Below are positions 14,167 to 21,730 of a stretch of DNA of 29,247 bases, piece after piece. The notes under the pieces were generated by a model that worked only from the letters and a program-made list of their open reading frames with translations, made no database searches and was not told where the DNA came from. The DNA lies in contig WFQA01000199.1 in assembly GCA_015487255.1 (NCBI GenBank), positions 1-29,247 on the forward strand. The letters are read 5' to 3'. The DNA comes from Paracoccaceae bacterium (lineage in GTDB: Bacteria; Pseudomonadota; Alphaproteobacteria; Rhodobacterales; Rhodobacteraceae). The position numbers and the translations under genes are program-made. The number at the start of each line of letters is the position of its first letter. Position 1 is the first letter of the stretch.

Positions 14167-14814
14167 ATGAAAGTTCTTAATAAAATCATAGGCCTTACCG
14201 CATTGGTAGCGCTTGGTGGCTGCCTGGAAACCGCGGGCACCCTGCCCAACCAGGCCAGTTTTGCCAGCGCTTCAGAGCAAAATTTCCTGGTGCAAACCGG
14301 GCAAGGCGGCTCTATCGCTTATCTGCAAAACCTGTCGCAGCGCTTCCGCGACGAGGTGCCAACGATGATCAACTTTGATTTCAATTCGGCCAAGCTCGAT
14401 GGTGAAGCCCAGCGGATCCTGCGTTTGCAGGCCCAGTGGATCATCGCCACACCCACGGTTAAATTCCGGGTTTATGGCCATACGGACAAGGTCGGTTCAG
14501 ATGCCTATAACCGCCGGCTTGGCTTGCGCCGCGCCCGGGCAGCGGTGAATTACCTGGTATCCCAGGGGGTGCCGCGCAACCGGCTCGAGGCCTATACTTC
14601 GCTTGGGGAAACCCAGCCGATTATCAACACAGAGGAGCGCGAGCGCCTGAACCGGCGCACAGTGACCGATGTGGTTGGCTTTGCCCCCAATGTGATCCCG
14701 TCGGATTTTGATGGCAAGCGCGCCATGATCGTTTATGGGCAATATATTGTTGGTGGCAGCTTGTTTGTGCCGCAATTCCCGCCGATCGCAACGGTTGACA
14801 GTGTAGCACCGTAA
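14167..14814 (+). CDS. OmpA-family lipoprotein of the Tad locus
   Basis: A 215-residue lipoprotein. The lipobox is ALGGC with Cys19. An OmpA C-terminal peptidoglycan-binding domain spans about 66-170: INFDFNSAKLDGEAQRILR, FRVYGHTDKVGSDAYNRRLG, RRARAAVNYLVSQGVPRNRL and LNRRTVTDVV. It would anchor an outer-membrane complex to the cell wall. It starts 4 bases after the secretin stop and occupies the position where CpaD, the secretin-associated lipoprotein, is found in Caulobacter-type Tad loci. CpaD has no OmpA domain, so this may be a functional replacement. It ends the first transcript, since a strong terminator follows. Confidence 0.88.
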   Translation: MKVLNKIIGLTALVALGGCLETAGTLPNQASFASASEQNFLVQTGQGGSIAYLQNLSQRFRDEVPTMINFDFNSAKLDGEAQRILRLQAQWIIATPTVKFRVYGHTDKVGSDAYNRRLGLRRARAAVNYLVSQGVPRNRLEAYTSLGETQPIINTEERERLNRRTVTDVVGFAPNVIPSDFDGKRAMIVYGQYIVGGSLFVPQFPPIATVDSVAP

Positions 14815-14837
14815 CCCGTTTCCTCCCTGACTCCACG

Positions 14838-14867
14838 CCCGCCCGAGCCTCTCGGGCGGGTTTTTTT
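14838..14867 (+). terminator. intrinsic terminator after the OmpA-type lipoprotein gene
   Basis: CCCGCCCGAG (14838-14847), loop CCT, CTCGGGCGGG (14851-14860), then seven T. The 10-bp GC-rich stem is perfect. It separates the pilin-secretin unit from the tadZ-tadV unit. Confidence 0.93.
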
Positions 14868-15122
14868 GTTGCGCAACGCAATCTTGCAATCCATTTTCCA
14901 ATAATTTATAGTGGCTTGCACGCCATACCAGCCTTTGCTACTTTATGCGCAATATTTTACGATTTCCACAAACTACGGTTTCGTGTTTGATTTCCTCTGT
15001 GACCGTATCATTCCTTAATAATCATTGCTCACTTTTACTTTTATTTCTCTTCCAGACGGATTAAGCTAAGTTTTTGCTATAGTTGTATCTAACCCAGTCG
15101 TATCAACAATCGAGGTGCTCAG
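14868..15122 (+). promoter_or_regulatory. AT-rich promoter-bearing region before tadZ
   Basis: 255 bases without a gene, more AT-rich than the coding DNA. It must contain the promoter of the second Tad transcript because a strong terminator precedes it. A small GTTGCGCAAC palindrome sits at its left end and the stretch TTTTTGCTATAGTTG lies about 40 bases before tadZ. I could not define a convincing -35/-10 pair. Confidence 0.45.
15112..15117 (+). promoter_or_regulatory. Shine-Dalgarno that decides the TTG start of tadZ
   Basis: GAGGTG lies five bases before a TTG at 15123. The first in-frame ATG (15141) has only AT-rich sequence before it. The ribosome-binding site therefore favours the TTG. 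Confidence 0.6.
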
Positions 15123-16343
15123 TTGGCGTTATTAAAATTAATGGACCGGAAGATGGATGCCTTTGCGGTAGCCTCCAACCCCGGAAGTTTTGAGCTGTTG
15201 ACCAATGACCTGCATGGTCTGTTTGGCCAAAGCTGGGGCAATATGACCGTGAGCGCCGCCGGCGAGATGCTGGGCCGCGGCTCGATGAATGGCGAGGAAA
15301 CACTGATTGTCTGTGTCGAGGCCGAGGATGAGCAAAACCTCGAACCGATTGACAGTTTCGTGCGCGCGGCCAAGAAGGCCGGGTTTACCGTTATTCTGGT
15401 CGCCAAGGATGTCTCTCCCACTGCTCTGCACCATCTGTTGCAGCTCGGCGCGGATGATTTTGCCCCCTACCCGCTGCCCGATAACGCGCTCTCCAATATT
15501 TTTGAGCGCCTGCGCGAGAAAAAGCGTAATACCCCGGCTGCGCTCAGCCCGAAAAAATCCCGCGGCGGGGTGATTATTCCGGTTTACGGAGCGGCTGGCG
15601 GGGTCGGGGCCTCGACTTTTGCGGTCAATCTGGCCTGGGAGATGGCCACCCATACCCGCAAAGATGATATGCGTGTGGCGCTGATCGATCTCGATTTCCA
15701 GTTCGGCTCGGTTTCCACCCTGCTTGACATGGCGCGGCGCGAAACGGTTTTTGAGTTGCTGACCGAGCCGGAAACCCTTGCCGGGGATACCCTGGCGCAG
15801 GCGATGACCTCTTATAAATCGGTGTTGGCGGTGCTTACCTCCCCCCCCGAGGTGCTGCCGCTTGATATCGTCAATGGCGAATATGTTGAAAAACTGCTCA
15901 AGCTGCTGCAGGCGCGCTATGATTTCATCATCGTTGACATGCCCAAGGCGCTGACGGACTGGTCGGCCTCGGTGCTGACCATGGCCGAAACCTACTTCAC
16001 CCTGCTCGAGCTGGATATGCGCTCGGCACAAAACCTGATGCGCTATCTGCGGGTATTGCGCGGCGAGGATCTGCCGGGCGAGAAAATCCAGTATATTCTC
16101 AACCGCGCCCCCGGCTTTGCCGATCTGAACGGCAAAACCCGGGTTGGCCGCTTTTCCGAAAGCCTGGGTATCGAGATCAACATCCTGCTGCCCGATGGCG
16201 GCAAGGCGGTTTCGCAAGCCGGCGATCAGGGTGAGCCGCTGGCTGATTCGGCCGCCAAAAACCAGCTCCGCAAGGAGATCAGAAAAATCGCCACCACCCT
16301 GATAGACCTGACCATCGAATCCCGCGCAGCGGTCGTAGAATAA
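15123..16343 (+). CDS. tadZ: Tad pilus localization/assembly protein TadZ (CpaE)
   Basis: A cytoplasmic ParA/MinD-like ATPase that localises the Tad machinery. Of 406 residues, about 1-140 form a receiver-like N-terminal domain (TVILVAKDVSPTALHHLLQLGADDF). The ATPase domain begins at about 149 with the deviant Walker A GAAGGVGAST (156-165), typical of TadZ rather than the MinD KGGVGKT form, followed by VALIDLDFQFGSVSTLLD and FIIVDMPKAL. The TTG at 15123 is chosen because GAGGTG precedes it. TadA follows after 13 bases, which marks the start of the second Tad operon. Confidence 0.92.
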   Translation: MALLKLMDRKMDAFAVASNPGSFELLTNDLHGLFGQSWGNMTVSAAGEMLGRGSMNGEETLIVCVEAEDEQNLEPIDSFVRAAKKAGFTVILVAKDVSPTALHHLLQLGADDFAPYPLPDNALSNIFERLREKKRNTPAALSPKKSRGGVIIPVYGAAGGVGASTFAVNLAWEMATHTRKDDMRVALIDLDFQFGSVSTLLDMARRETVFELLTEPETLAGDTLAQAMTSYKSVLAVLTSPPEVLPLDIVNGEYVEKLLKLLQARYDFIIVDMPKALTDWSASVLTMAETYFTLLELDMRSAQNLMRYLRVLRGEDLPGEKIQYILNRAPGFADLNGKTRVGRFSESLGIEINILLPDGGKAVSQAGDQGEPLADSAAKNQLRKEIRKIATTLIDLTIESRAAVVE

Positions 16344-16356
16344 CCGGAGTAAATGC

Positions 16357-17814
16357 ATGTTTGGACGTTTCAAGCAAAACCAGCAACCTGCCCCCGAGGC
16401 CCAGCCGATTGTCGGCGAGCTGACGCTTGAACCAGAGGTTATCCCCAAGGCCCGGCCCAGCGGGGACGAGGACCTGACCCCGGAGCAGCTTGAAGCCCGG
16501 CAGCGCGAGCAAAAACGGCTCGACAAGCTGATGACGATCCGCATGGAGATTCACAAGCGCCTGCTGGAGAACCTGAACCTCTCCGCCATCGATAACGCCG
16601 CCGAGGCGGATCTGCGCCGCGAAGTCGCTGCGATTGCCCGCGAGGGGATCCATGAAATGGGTGTGGTGCTCAACGGGCAGGACCAAAAAGAGCTGTTGCA
16701 AGACCTGATGGACGAGGTGACAGGCCTTGGCCCGATCCAGCCCCTGCTGCGGGATGAAACGGTCAACGATATTCTGATCAACGGCCCGTATCAGGTTTTT
16801 GTTGAGCGCCAAGGCAAGCTGGAGCTGACCCCGATCCGCTTCAAGGATGATCGCCACCTGTTGCGGGTGATTGACAAAATCGTCTCCGCCGTTGGCCGCC
16901 GGGTGGATGAAAGCCACCCCTATGTGGATGCCCGGCTGGAGGACGGCTCGCGCTTTAACGCCATGGTGCCGCCCTGTGCGGTGGATGGCGCGCTGGTCTC
17001 CATTCGTAAATTCTCCAAGGAAAAGCTCTCGATCGACGAGTTGATCGCCTTTGGCGCGTTCAACGAGCCGATGGCGACCTATTTGCAGGCGGCGGTGGCC
17101 ACGCGGCTGAATATCATCGTCTCGGGCGGGACGGGCTCGGGTAAAACCACCACGCTCAACGCGCTTTCGGGCTTTATCGGGGCCGCCGAGCGGATCGTGA
17201 CCATCGAGGACACCGCCGAGCTTCAACTCCAGCAGATCCATGTGGGGCGGATGGAAAGCCGCCCGGCCAATGTGGAGGGCAAGGGCGAGGTCAGCCAGCG
17301 CGACCTGTTGCGCAACGCGCTGAGAATGCGGCCGGACCGGATCATCGTTGGTGAGACCCGTGGTGACGAGGTGATCGACATGTTGCAGGCAATGAATACC
17401 GGCCATGACGGCTCGATGACCACCATCCACGCCAACTCGGCGCGTGACAGCCTGTCGCGGCTGGAAAACATGATCGCCATGTCGGGTGTGGATATGCCGA
17501 TCAAGGCCATGCGCGGGCAGATTTCCTCGGCGGTCAATCTTATTGTGCAGGTTTCGCGGCTGACCGATGGCTCGCGGCGCATGGTTTCCATTACCGAAAT
17601 TACCGGCATGGAGGGTGAAATCATCTCCATGCAGGAAATATTTAAGTTTCAGCGTGATAGTGTGGATGAGGATGGCAGGATCCACGGGCATTTCACCGCC
17701 ACGGGTCTGCGCTCCGCCTTTATGGAGCGCTTCAAGCAGTGGGGCTATAACATCCCTGCTTCGCTGTTTTCCGACACCCCGGTGTATACCGACGCCACGG
17801 AGATCAAACTATGA
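16357..17814 (+). CDS. tadA: Tad pilus secretion ATPase TadA (CpaF)
   Basis: Hexameric VirB11/GspE-type ATPase that powers Flp pilus assembly and retraction at the inner membrane. The 485 residues contain a charged N-terminal extension, an N-terminal domain from about 110, Walker A GGTGSGKTT (257-265), the Asp box EDTAELQL (284-291), Walker B RPDRIIVGETRG (325-336) and the His box GHDGSMTTIHANS (349-361). All key motifs are intact. Its last bases overlap the tadB start (ATGA), indicating translational coupling. Confidence 0.96.
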   Translation: MFGRFKQNQQPAPEAQPIVGELTLEPEVIPKARPSGDEDLTPEQLEARQREQKRLDKLMTIRMEIHKRLLENLNLSAIDNAAEADLRREVAAIAREGIHEMGVVLNGQDQKELLQDLMDEVTGLGPIQPLLRDETVNDILINGPYQVFVERQGKLELTPIRFKDDRHLLRVIDKIVSAVGRRVDESHPYVDARLEDGSRFNAMVPPCAVDGALVSIRKFSKEKLSIDELIAFGAFNEPMATYLQAAVATRLNIIVSGGTGSGKTTTLNALSGFIGAAERIVTIEDTAELQLQQIHVGRMESRPANVEGKGEVSQRDLLRNALRMRPDRIIVGETRGDEVIDMLQAMNTGHDGSMTTIHANSARDSLSRLENMIAMSGVDMPIKAMRGQISSAVNLIVQVSRLTDGSRRMVSITEITGMEGEIISMQEIFKFQRDSVDEDGRIHGHFTATGLRSAFMERFKQWGYNIPASLFSDTPVYTDATEIKL

Positions 17815-18773
17815 GTATCGAACCGCTAATCTATGCTGTGATCTTTGCGGCGGTGCTGTTTCTGATCGAGGGGATCTACCTCGCGGTATTCGGCAAATCG
17901 GTGCGTCTGGAAGGTAAGGTCAATCGCCGGCTGCAATTGCTCGAAAAAGGCGAAAGCCGCGAATCGGTGATGGAAACCCTGCGCAAGGAGCGGGAGCAGC
18001 ACACCCGAACCCTGCGCCTGCCGGTTCTCGGCATGCTGTCCAAAAAAGCCGCCATTGCCAATATTGCCTTTACCCCCAATGCCATTCTTTCCATTGTGCT
18101 GCTGCTGATCGTGATCTCTTTTATTGCGCTCACTTTCGCCACCTCCGCCAGCCTGACCATGCGGATCATCGTTGCGATCGTCATGGGCTATGGCGCGGTT
18201 TACGTCTGGCTCGGCTCCAAGGCCAAAAAACGCATGGACCTGTTTGAGGAGCAACTTCCCGATGCTGTGGAGCTGATGGTGCGCTCCTTACGGGTGGGGC
18301 ACCCTTTTGCCAGTTCGGTCAATATCGTGGCGCAAGAAATGCCGGACCCATTGGGCACCGAATTTGGTATTCTGGTGGATGAGGCCAATTTTGGCGCTGA
18401 AATCTCGGATTCATTACGCAAGATGACCGAGCGGGTGGATGTGCAGGATCTGCGCTTTTTAGCGGTGGCGGTATCCATTCAAAGCCAATCAGGCGGCAAC
18501 CTGGCTGAAATTCTTGACGGGCTTTCCAAGGTAATCCGCTCGCGTTTCAAGCTGTTTCGCCGGGTCAATGCCATTACCGCCGAGGCGAAATGGTCGGGCT
18601 GGTTTTTGTCTTTTTTCCCGCTGGGGGCGCTGGTGGCGATCAATATCCTGCAACCCGATTATTATGACGGTGTGATGGGCACGCCGGTATTCATGCCGCT
18701 TGCGATCACGGTTTTTGCGTTTCTGACCGTGAATATCATCGTGATGCGCGCCATGGTCAACATCAAGGTCTAG
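17811..18773 (+). CDS. tadB: Tad inner-membrane platform protein TadB
   Basis: One of two T2SSF/GspF-like platform proteins of the Tad pilus. The 320 residues have a first membrane segment near residues 5-28, a pair at about 85-135, and two more near the C-terminus (WSGWFLSFFPLGALVAINIL and VFMPLAITVFAFLTVNIIV). The conserved cytoplasmic domain reads LPDAVELMVRSLRVGHPF, IVAQEMPDPLGTEF and VAVSIQSQSGGNLAEILDGLS. The start overlaps the tadA stop by 4 bases, and tadC follows after 22 bases. Confidence 0.94.
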   Translation: MSIEPLIYAVIFAAVLFLIEGIYLAVFGKSVRLEGKVNRRLQLLEKGESRESVMETLRKEREQHTRTLRLPVLGMLSKKAAIANIAFTPNAILSIVLLLIVISFIALTFATSASLTMRIIVAIVMGYGAVYVWLGSKAKKRMDLFEEQLPDAVELMVRSLRVGHPFASSVNIVAQEMPDPLGTEFGILVDEANFGAEISDSLRKMTERVDVQDLRFLAVAVSIQSQSGGNLAEILDGLSKVIRSRFKLFRRVNAITAEAKWSGWFLSFFPLGALVAINILQPDYYDGVMGTPVFMPLAITVFAFLTVNIIVMRAMVNIKV

Positions 18774-18795
18774 GCCCCGCCTGAAAGGAAAACCC

Positions 18796-19782
18796 GTGCT
18801 TCAGACAACACTAGAATTTATCACCGCAGTGCTTGGCCCGCTTGGCCCGGTTATTGTGGCCGGTGGTGTCGGGGTATTTCTCATCCTGCTCTCGCTGCCG
18901 CTTATCCTGAGCAAGGGCGAAGACCCGTTTGCCAAGCTTGGCCGGGGCAATGCCGCGCCAGGCACCTTTAAAAAGAAGGATGACGGCAAAAACCGGCTCA
19001 ACCTGCGTTATGACAGCGGCAAGCTGAACCTGCAAAAATTCGAGGCCTACCTGACCCCGCAAAATGAAGATGAGCTGACCGCTGCCAGGCTCAAGCTGCT
19101 GCAGGCGGGCTATCGCTCGCGCGGGGCGGTGGGCAATTACAATTTTTTGCGTATGGTCATGGGCATTTCCTTCCTTGGGCTGGGGCTGGTTTATGCGCTG
19201 GTGCAGGGCGGCGAGCTGGATGCCACCAAGATCGCGCTTTATATCATTCTGCCCGGTGTTATTGGCTATTACGGCCCGGCCTATTGGGTTGAGCGCCGCC
19301 GCCAAACCCGGCAGGGCGAGCTGGAAGACGGCTTCCCCGACGCGCTTGACCTGATGCTGGTCTGTGTTGAAGCCGGACAATCGCTTGACCAGTCCATCGT
19401 GCGGGTCGCCACCGAGATCAAACACGCCAATGCGGCGCTTTCCGAGGAATTCCAGGTTGTGGCCAACGAGCTGCGCGCCGGCAAGGAGCGGGTGACGGTG
19501 CTGCGCGATATGGGTGAGCGCTGCGGTATTTCCGATATCAGTTCCTTTGTGACCGTGCTTATTCAATCCGCCAGCTTTGGCACCTCGATCAGTGACGCCC
19601 TGCGGATCTATGCTTTTGAGATGCGTGATAAACGCATCATGCGGGCCGAGGAAAAAGCCAATAAACTGCCAACAAAAATGACCCTGGCCACCATGATGTT
19701 TACCGTGCCGCCACTGCTTATCATTCTGGTTGGGCCATCGGTTTATGACATTTATGTCAACCTGTTGGGCGGAGGGCAGTAA
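18796..19782 (+). CDS. tadC: Tad inner-membrane platform protein TadC
   Basis: The second GspF-like platform protein, which probably forms a heteromer with TadB. The 328 residues begin at a GTG with AAAGGAA six bases upstream. Membrane segments are at about 13-40, 115-160 and the C-terminus (TLATMMFTVPPLLIILVGPSV). The T2SSF core includes FPDALDLMLVCVEAGQSLDQ, IVRVATEIKHANAALSEEF and LIQSASFGTSISDALRIYA. The gene ends directly before the GTG of the following TPR lipoprotein gene with no spacing. Confidence 0.94.
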   Translation: MLQTTLEFITAVLGPLGPVIVAGGVGVFLILLSLPLILSKGEDPFAKLGRGNAAPGTFKKKDDGKNRLNLRYDSGKLNLQKFEAYLTPQNEDELTAARLKLLQAGYRSRGAVGNYNFLRMVMGISFLGLGLVYALVQGGELDATKIALYIILPGVIGYYGPAYWVERRRQTRQGELEDGFPDALDLMLVCVEAGQSLDQSIVRVATEIKHANAALSEEFQVVANELRAGKERVTVLRDMGERCGISDISSFVTVLIQSASFGTSISDALRIYAFEMRDKRIMRAEEKANKLPTKMTLATMMFTVPPLLIILVGPSVYDIYVNLLGGGQ

Positions 19783-20346
19783 GTGCGTGCAGGCCTTGGC
19801 CTTTTTGGGCTGCTCTTTGCCCTTTCGGCCTGCGAAGCCAGCACAGGCCCCCTGGCCAATACCCGCGAGGGGCCACCCCCGCCACCGGGCACCGCGCGCA
19901 TTACCGAAGCGGTGGACGGGTTGATCGTGGGCCACCGGCTGATGGCTGCGGGCGAATTTGATCTCGCCCTCACCGCCTATACCCGCAGCATTTCACAATA
20001 CGGGCTGAATGTGGATGTGCTCAGCGCCATCGGCTCCGCCAATATGCGCCTTGGCCGCCTGCAACAGGCCGAGCAATGGCTGCAACGCGCGGTTGACAAA
20101 GACCCTGATTTTGTAGCGGCATGGAATAATCTTGGCGTGGTGCAGATCAACTCCGGGCAGTTCATCAAGGCCCAGGCCAGTTTCAAGCGCGCCTTTGCGC
20201 TTGATAACGGCAATTCCGAGGAGATCCGTGCCAACCTGATTCTGGCCAACCAGCTGGTCAAGGCCACTTCGGCGGAAATCCCCGAGGATTACAATTTCTT
20301 GCTGGTCCGGCGGGGCAATGGGCGCTACTTGTTACTTGGGCAGTAA
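19783..20346 (+). CDS. tadD: TadD-like TPR lipoprotein
   Basis: A 187-residue lipoprotein with lipobox LSAC (Cys17) and at least two tetratricopeptide units, visible as GEFDLALTAYTRSISQYG, LGRLQQAEQWLQRAVDKDPD and SGQFIKAQASFKRAFALDNG. TadD acts as a pilotin-like factor for the Tad secretin. The GTG start abuts the tadC stop, so translation is probably coupled. The C-terminus lacks further repeats. A second TPR lipoprotein gene follows after 17 bases. Confidence 0.9.
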   Translation: MRAGLGLFGLLFALSACEASTGPLANTREGPPPPPGTARITEAVDGLIVGHRLMAAGEFDLALTAYTRSISQYGLNVDVLSAIGSANMRLGRLQQAEQWLQRAVDKDPDFVAAWNNLGVVQINSGQFIKAQASFKRAFALDNGNSEEIRANLILANQLVKATSAEIPEDYNFLLVRRGNGRYLLLGQ

Positions 20347-20363
20347 ACCAGATCGGGGATAAG

Positions 20364-21230
20364 ATGCTAAGCACAAAATTCACCCTCAATTCCACCCTTC
20401 TTCTTGGCGCCATGTTTCTTGGCGCCTGTCAGGGAGCCATAACCGACGCCGACCGCGCACTGCCCGGCGATGAGCTCAACATCATGGATGATGCGGATAC
20501 CGCCGACATCATGCTCAATCTGGCGGACCCGGATCAGGCGGTTGCCTATTTTCGCAATGCGGTGGCCAAAGAACCCGAGCGCATGGATTTCAGGCGGGGG
20601 CTGGCGCTTTCATTGGCCAAAGCCGGCCAGCACGCCGAGGCGGTGCTGGTTTACGAGGTGATCGAAGAGGCCGGCGAACTGACCAATGAGGATCGTATCG
20701 CCATGGCCGATGCCTATATCCGCAATGGCGGCTGGGCAGAGGGCGAGGCGGCGCTGGACGCCATCCCGCCGACCTATGAAACCTATGACCGTTACCGCCT
20801 CGAGGCGATCATCGCCGACCGCAACAAGGAGTGGAGCAAGGCTGACAGCTTTTATGATATCGCCCGCGGGCTGACCACCGCCCCGGCCAACACGCTGAAC
20901 AACTGGGGGTTTTCCAAGCGGATCCGAGGCGATCTGGATGAAGCGGAAAAACTGTTCAGACAGGCGCTTCGGGCCGACCCGTCGCTGTTTCGCGCCAAGG
21001 TCAACCTGGTAGTGGTGCGTGCCATGCGCAGCGAATACCAGCTACCGGTTATCCCGATGACCGATGAGGAGCGTGCCCTGCTTTATTATGAAGCCGCGCG
21101 GGTAGCGATTGACCGTAACGAGCGCGATGTGGCCCGCGGGCTGCTCGAACAGGCAATCGACACCCACCCGCGCTATTTCAACGCCGCCGTGGATGCCCTG
21201 CGCGCGCTTTCAGCCAGTGTAAACCTATAG
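20364..21230 (+). CDS. second TPR lipoprotein of the Tad locus
   Basis: A 288-residue lipoprotein with lipobox LGAC (Cys22). TPR-like repeats span most of the chain: PDQAVAYFRNAVAKEPERMD, AGQHAEAVLVYEVIEEAGEL, NGGWAEGEAALDAIPPTYET, GDLDEAEKLFRQALRADPSL and ERDVARGLLEQAIDTHPRYF. It resembles TadD and probably supports assembly of the outer-membrane part of the pilus, but its partner is unknown. It is about 100 residues longer than the first TPR protein and ends 8 bases before tadV. Confidence 0.88.
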   Translation: MLSTKFTLNSTLLLGAMFLGACQGAITDADRALPGDELNIMDDADTADIMLNLADPDQAVAYFRNAVAKEPERMDFRRGLALSLAKAGQHAEAVLVYEVIEEAGELTNEDRIAMADAYIRNGGWAEGEAALDAIPPTYETYDRYRLEAIIADRNKEWSKADSFYDIARGLTTAPANTLNNWGFSKRIRGDLDEAEKLFRQALRADPSLFRAKVNLVVVRAMRSEYQLPVIPMTDEERALLYYEAARVAIDRNERDVARGLLEQAIDTHPRYFNAAVDALRALSASVNL

Positions 21231-21238
21231 AGGCGGCA

Positions 21239-21730
21239 ATGCAGTATTGGTATGCCATCTTTCTGGTCGTCACCTTTCCGTTTTGCATTTACGCAACCTG
21301 GAGTGACCTGAAATTCTTGAAAATCCCCAATATCCTGCCGCTTTCCATGGTGGCGGTTTTCATTCTGCTCGGCCCGATTATATTGCCGTTTGACGAATAT
21401 CTGCGCAGCCTGCTTTACGGGTTTATCGCGCTTTTACTGGGCATCGCCATCTTTGCCGCGAGGCTGGTGCCTGCCGGCGATCTCAAATTCACCGCCGCGA
21501 TTATTCCGTTTGTCGATACCAATGAATTGCTCAGCTTTGCCATGTTTGTCTCGCTGGCCGCGTTTTTGGCGGTGTTCACCCATCTGGTGTTTGCTTGGCT
21601 CGGGCTGGCCCCCAGGGGCTGGGCCTCATGGAAGAAAGGCGGCGGCTGGAAACGCCATTTCCCGGTTGGCTTCGCCCTGGCCGGGGGCTTGCTGATCTAT
21701 CTCGCCGCGCATTTCTTTCAGTCGGCTTGA
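21239..21730 (+). CDS. tadV: A24 prepilin peptidase TadV/CpaA
   Basis: Membrane aspartic peptidase that removes the leader of Flp pilins. The 163 residues form about five or six helices. The two catalytic aspartates are Asp23 in WSDLKFLKIPN and Asp81 in PAGDLKF, matching the A24 pattern of D...IPN and G(x)GD. It lacks the cytoplasmic methylase domain of PilD, as expected for the short Tad type. It is the last plus-strand gene of the locus, and its final 13 bases overlap the 3' end of the convergent membrane-protein gene. Confidence 0.93.
   Translation: MQYWYAIFLVVTFPFCIYATWSDLKFLKIPNILPLSMVAVFILLGPIILPFDEYLRSLLYGFIALLLGIAIFAARLVPAGDLKFTAAIIPFVDTNELLSFAMFVSLAAFLAVFTHLVFAWLGLAPRGWASWKKGGGWKRHFPVGFALAGGLLIYLAAHFFQSA

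Noticed and set aside
15138..16544. 468-residue minus-strand frame antisense to tadZ, and a 470-residue one (16279-17691) antisense to tadA
   Set aside because: Both are mirror frames of strongly conserved Tad genes and are rich in His/Gln/Arg without any domain.
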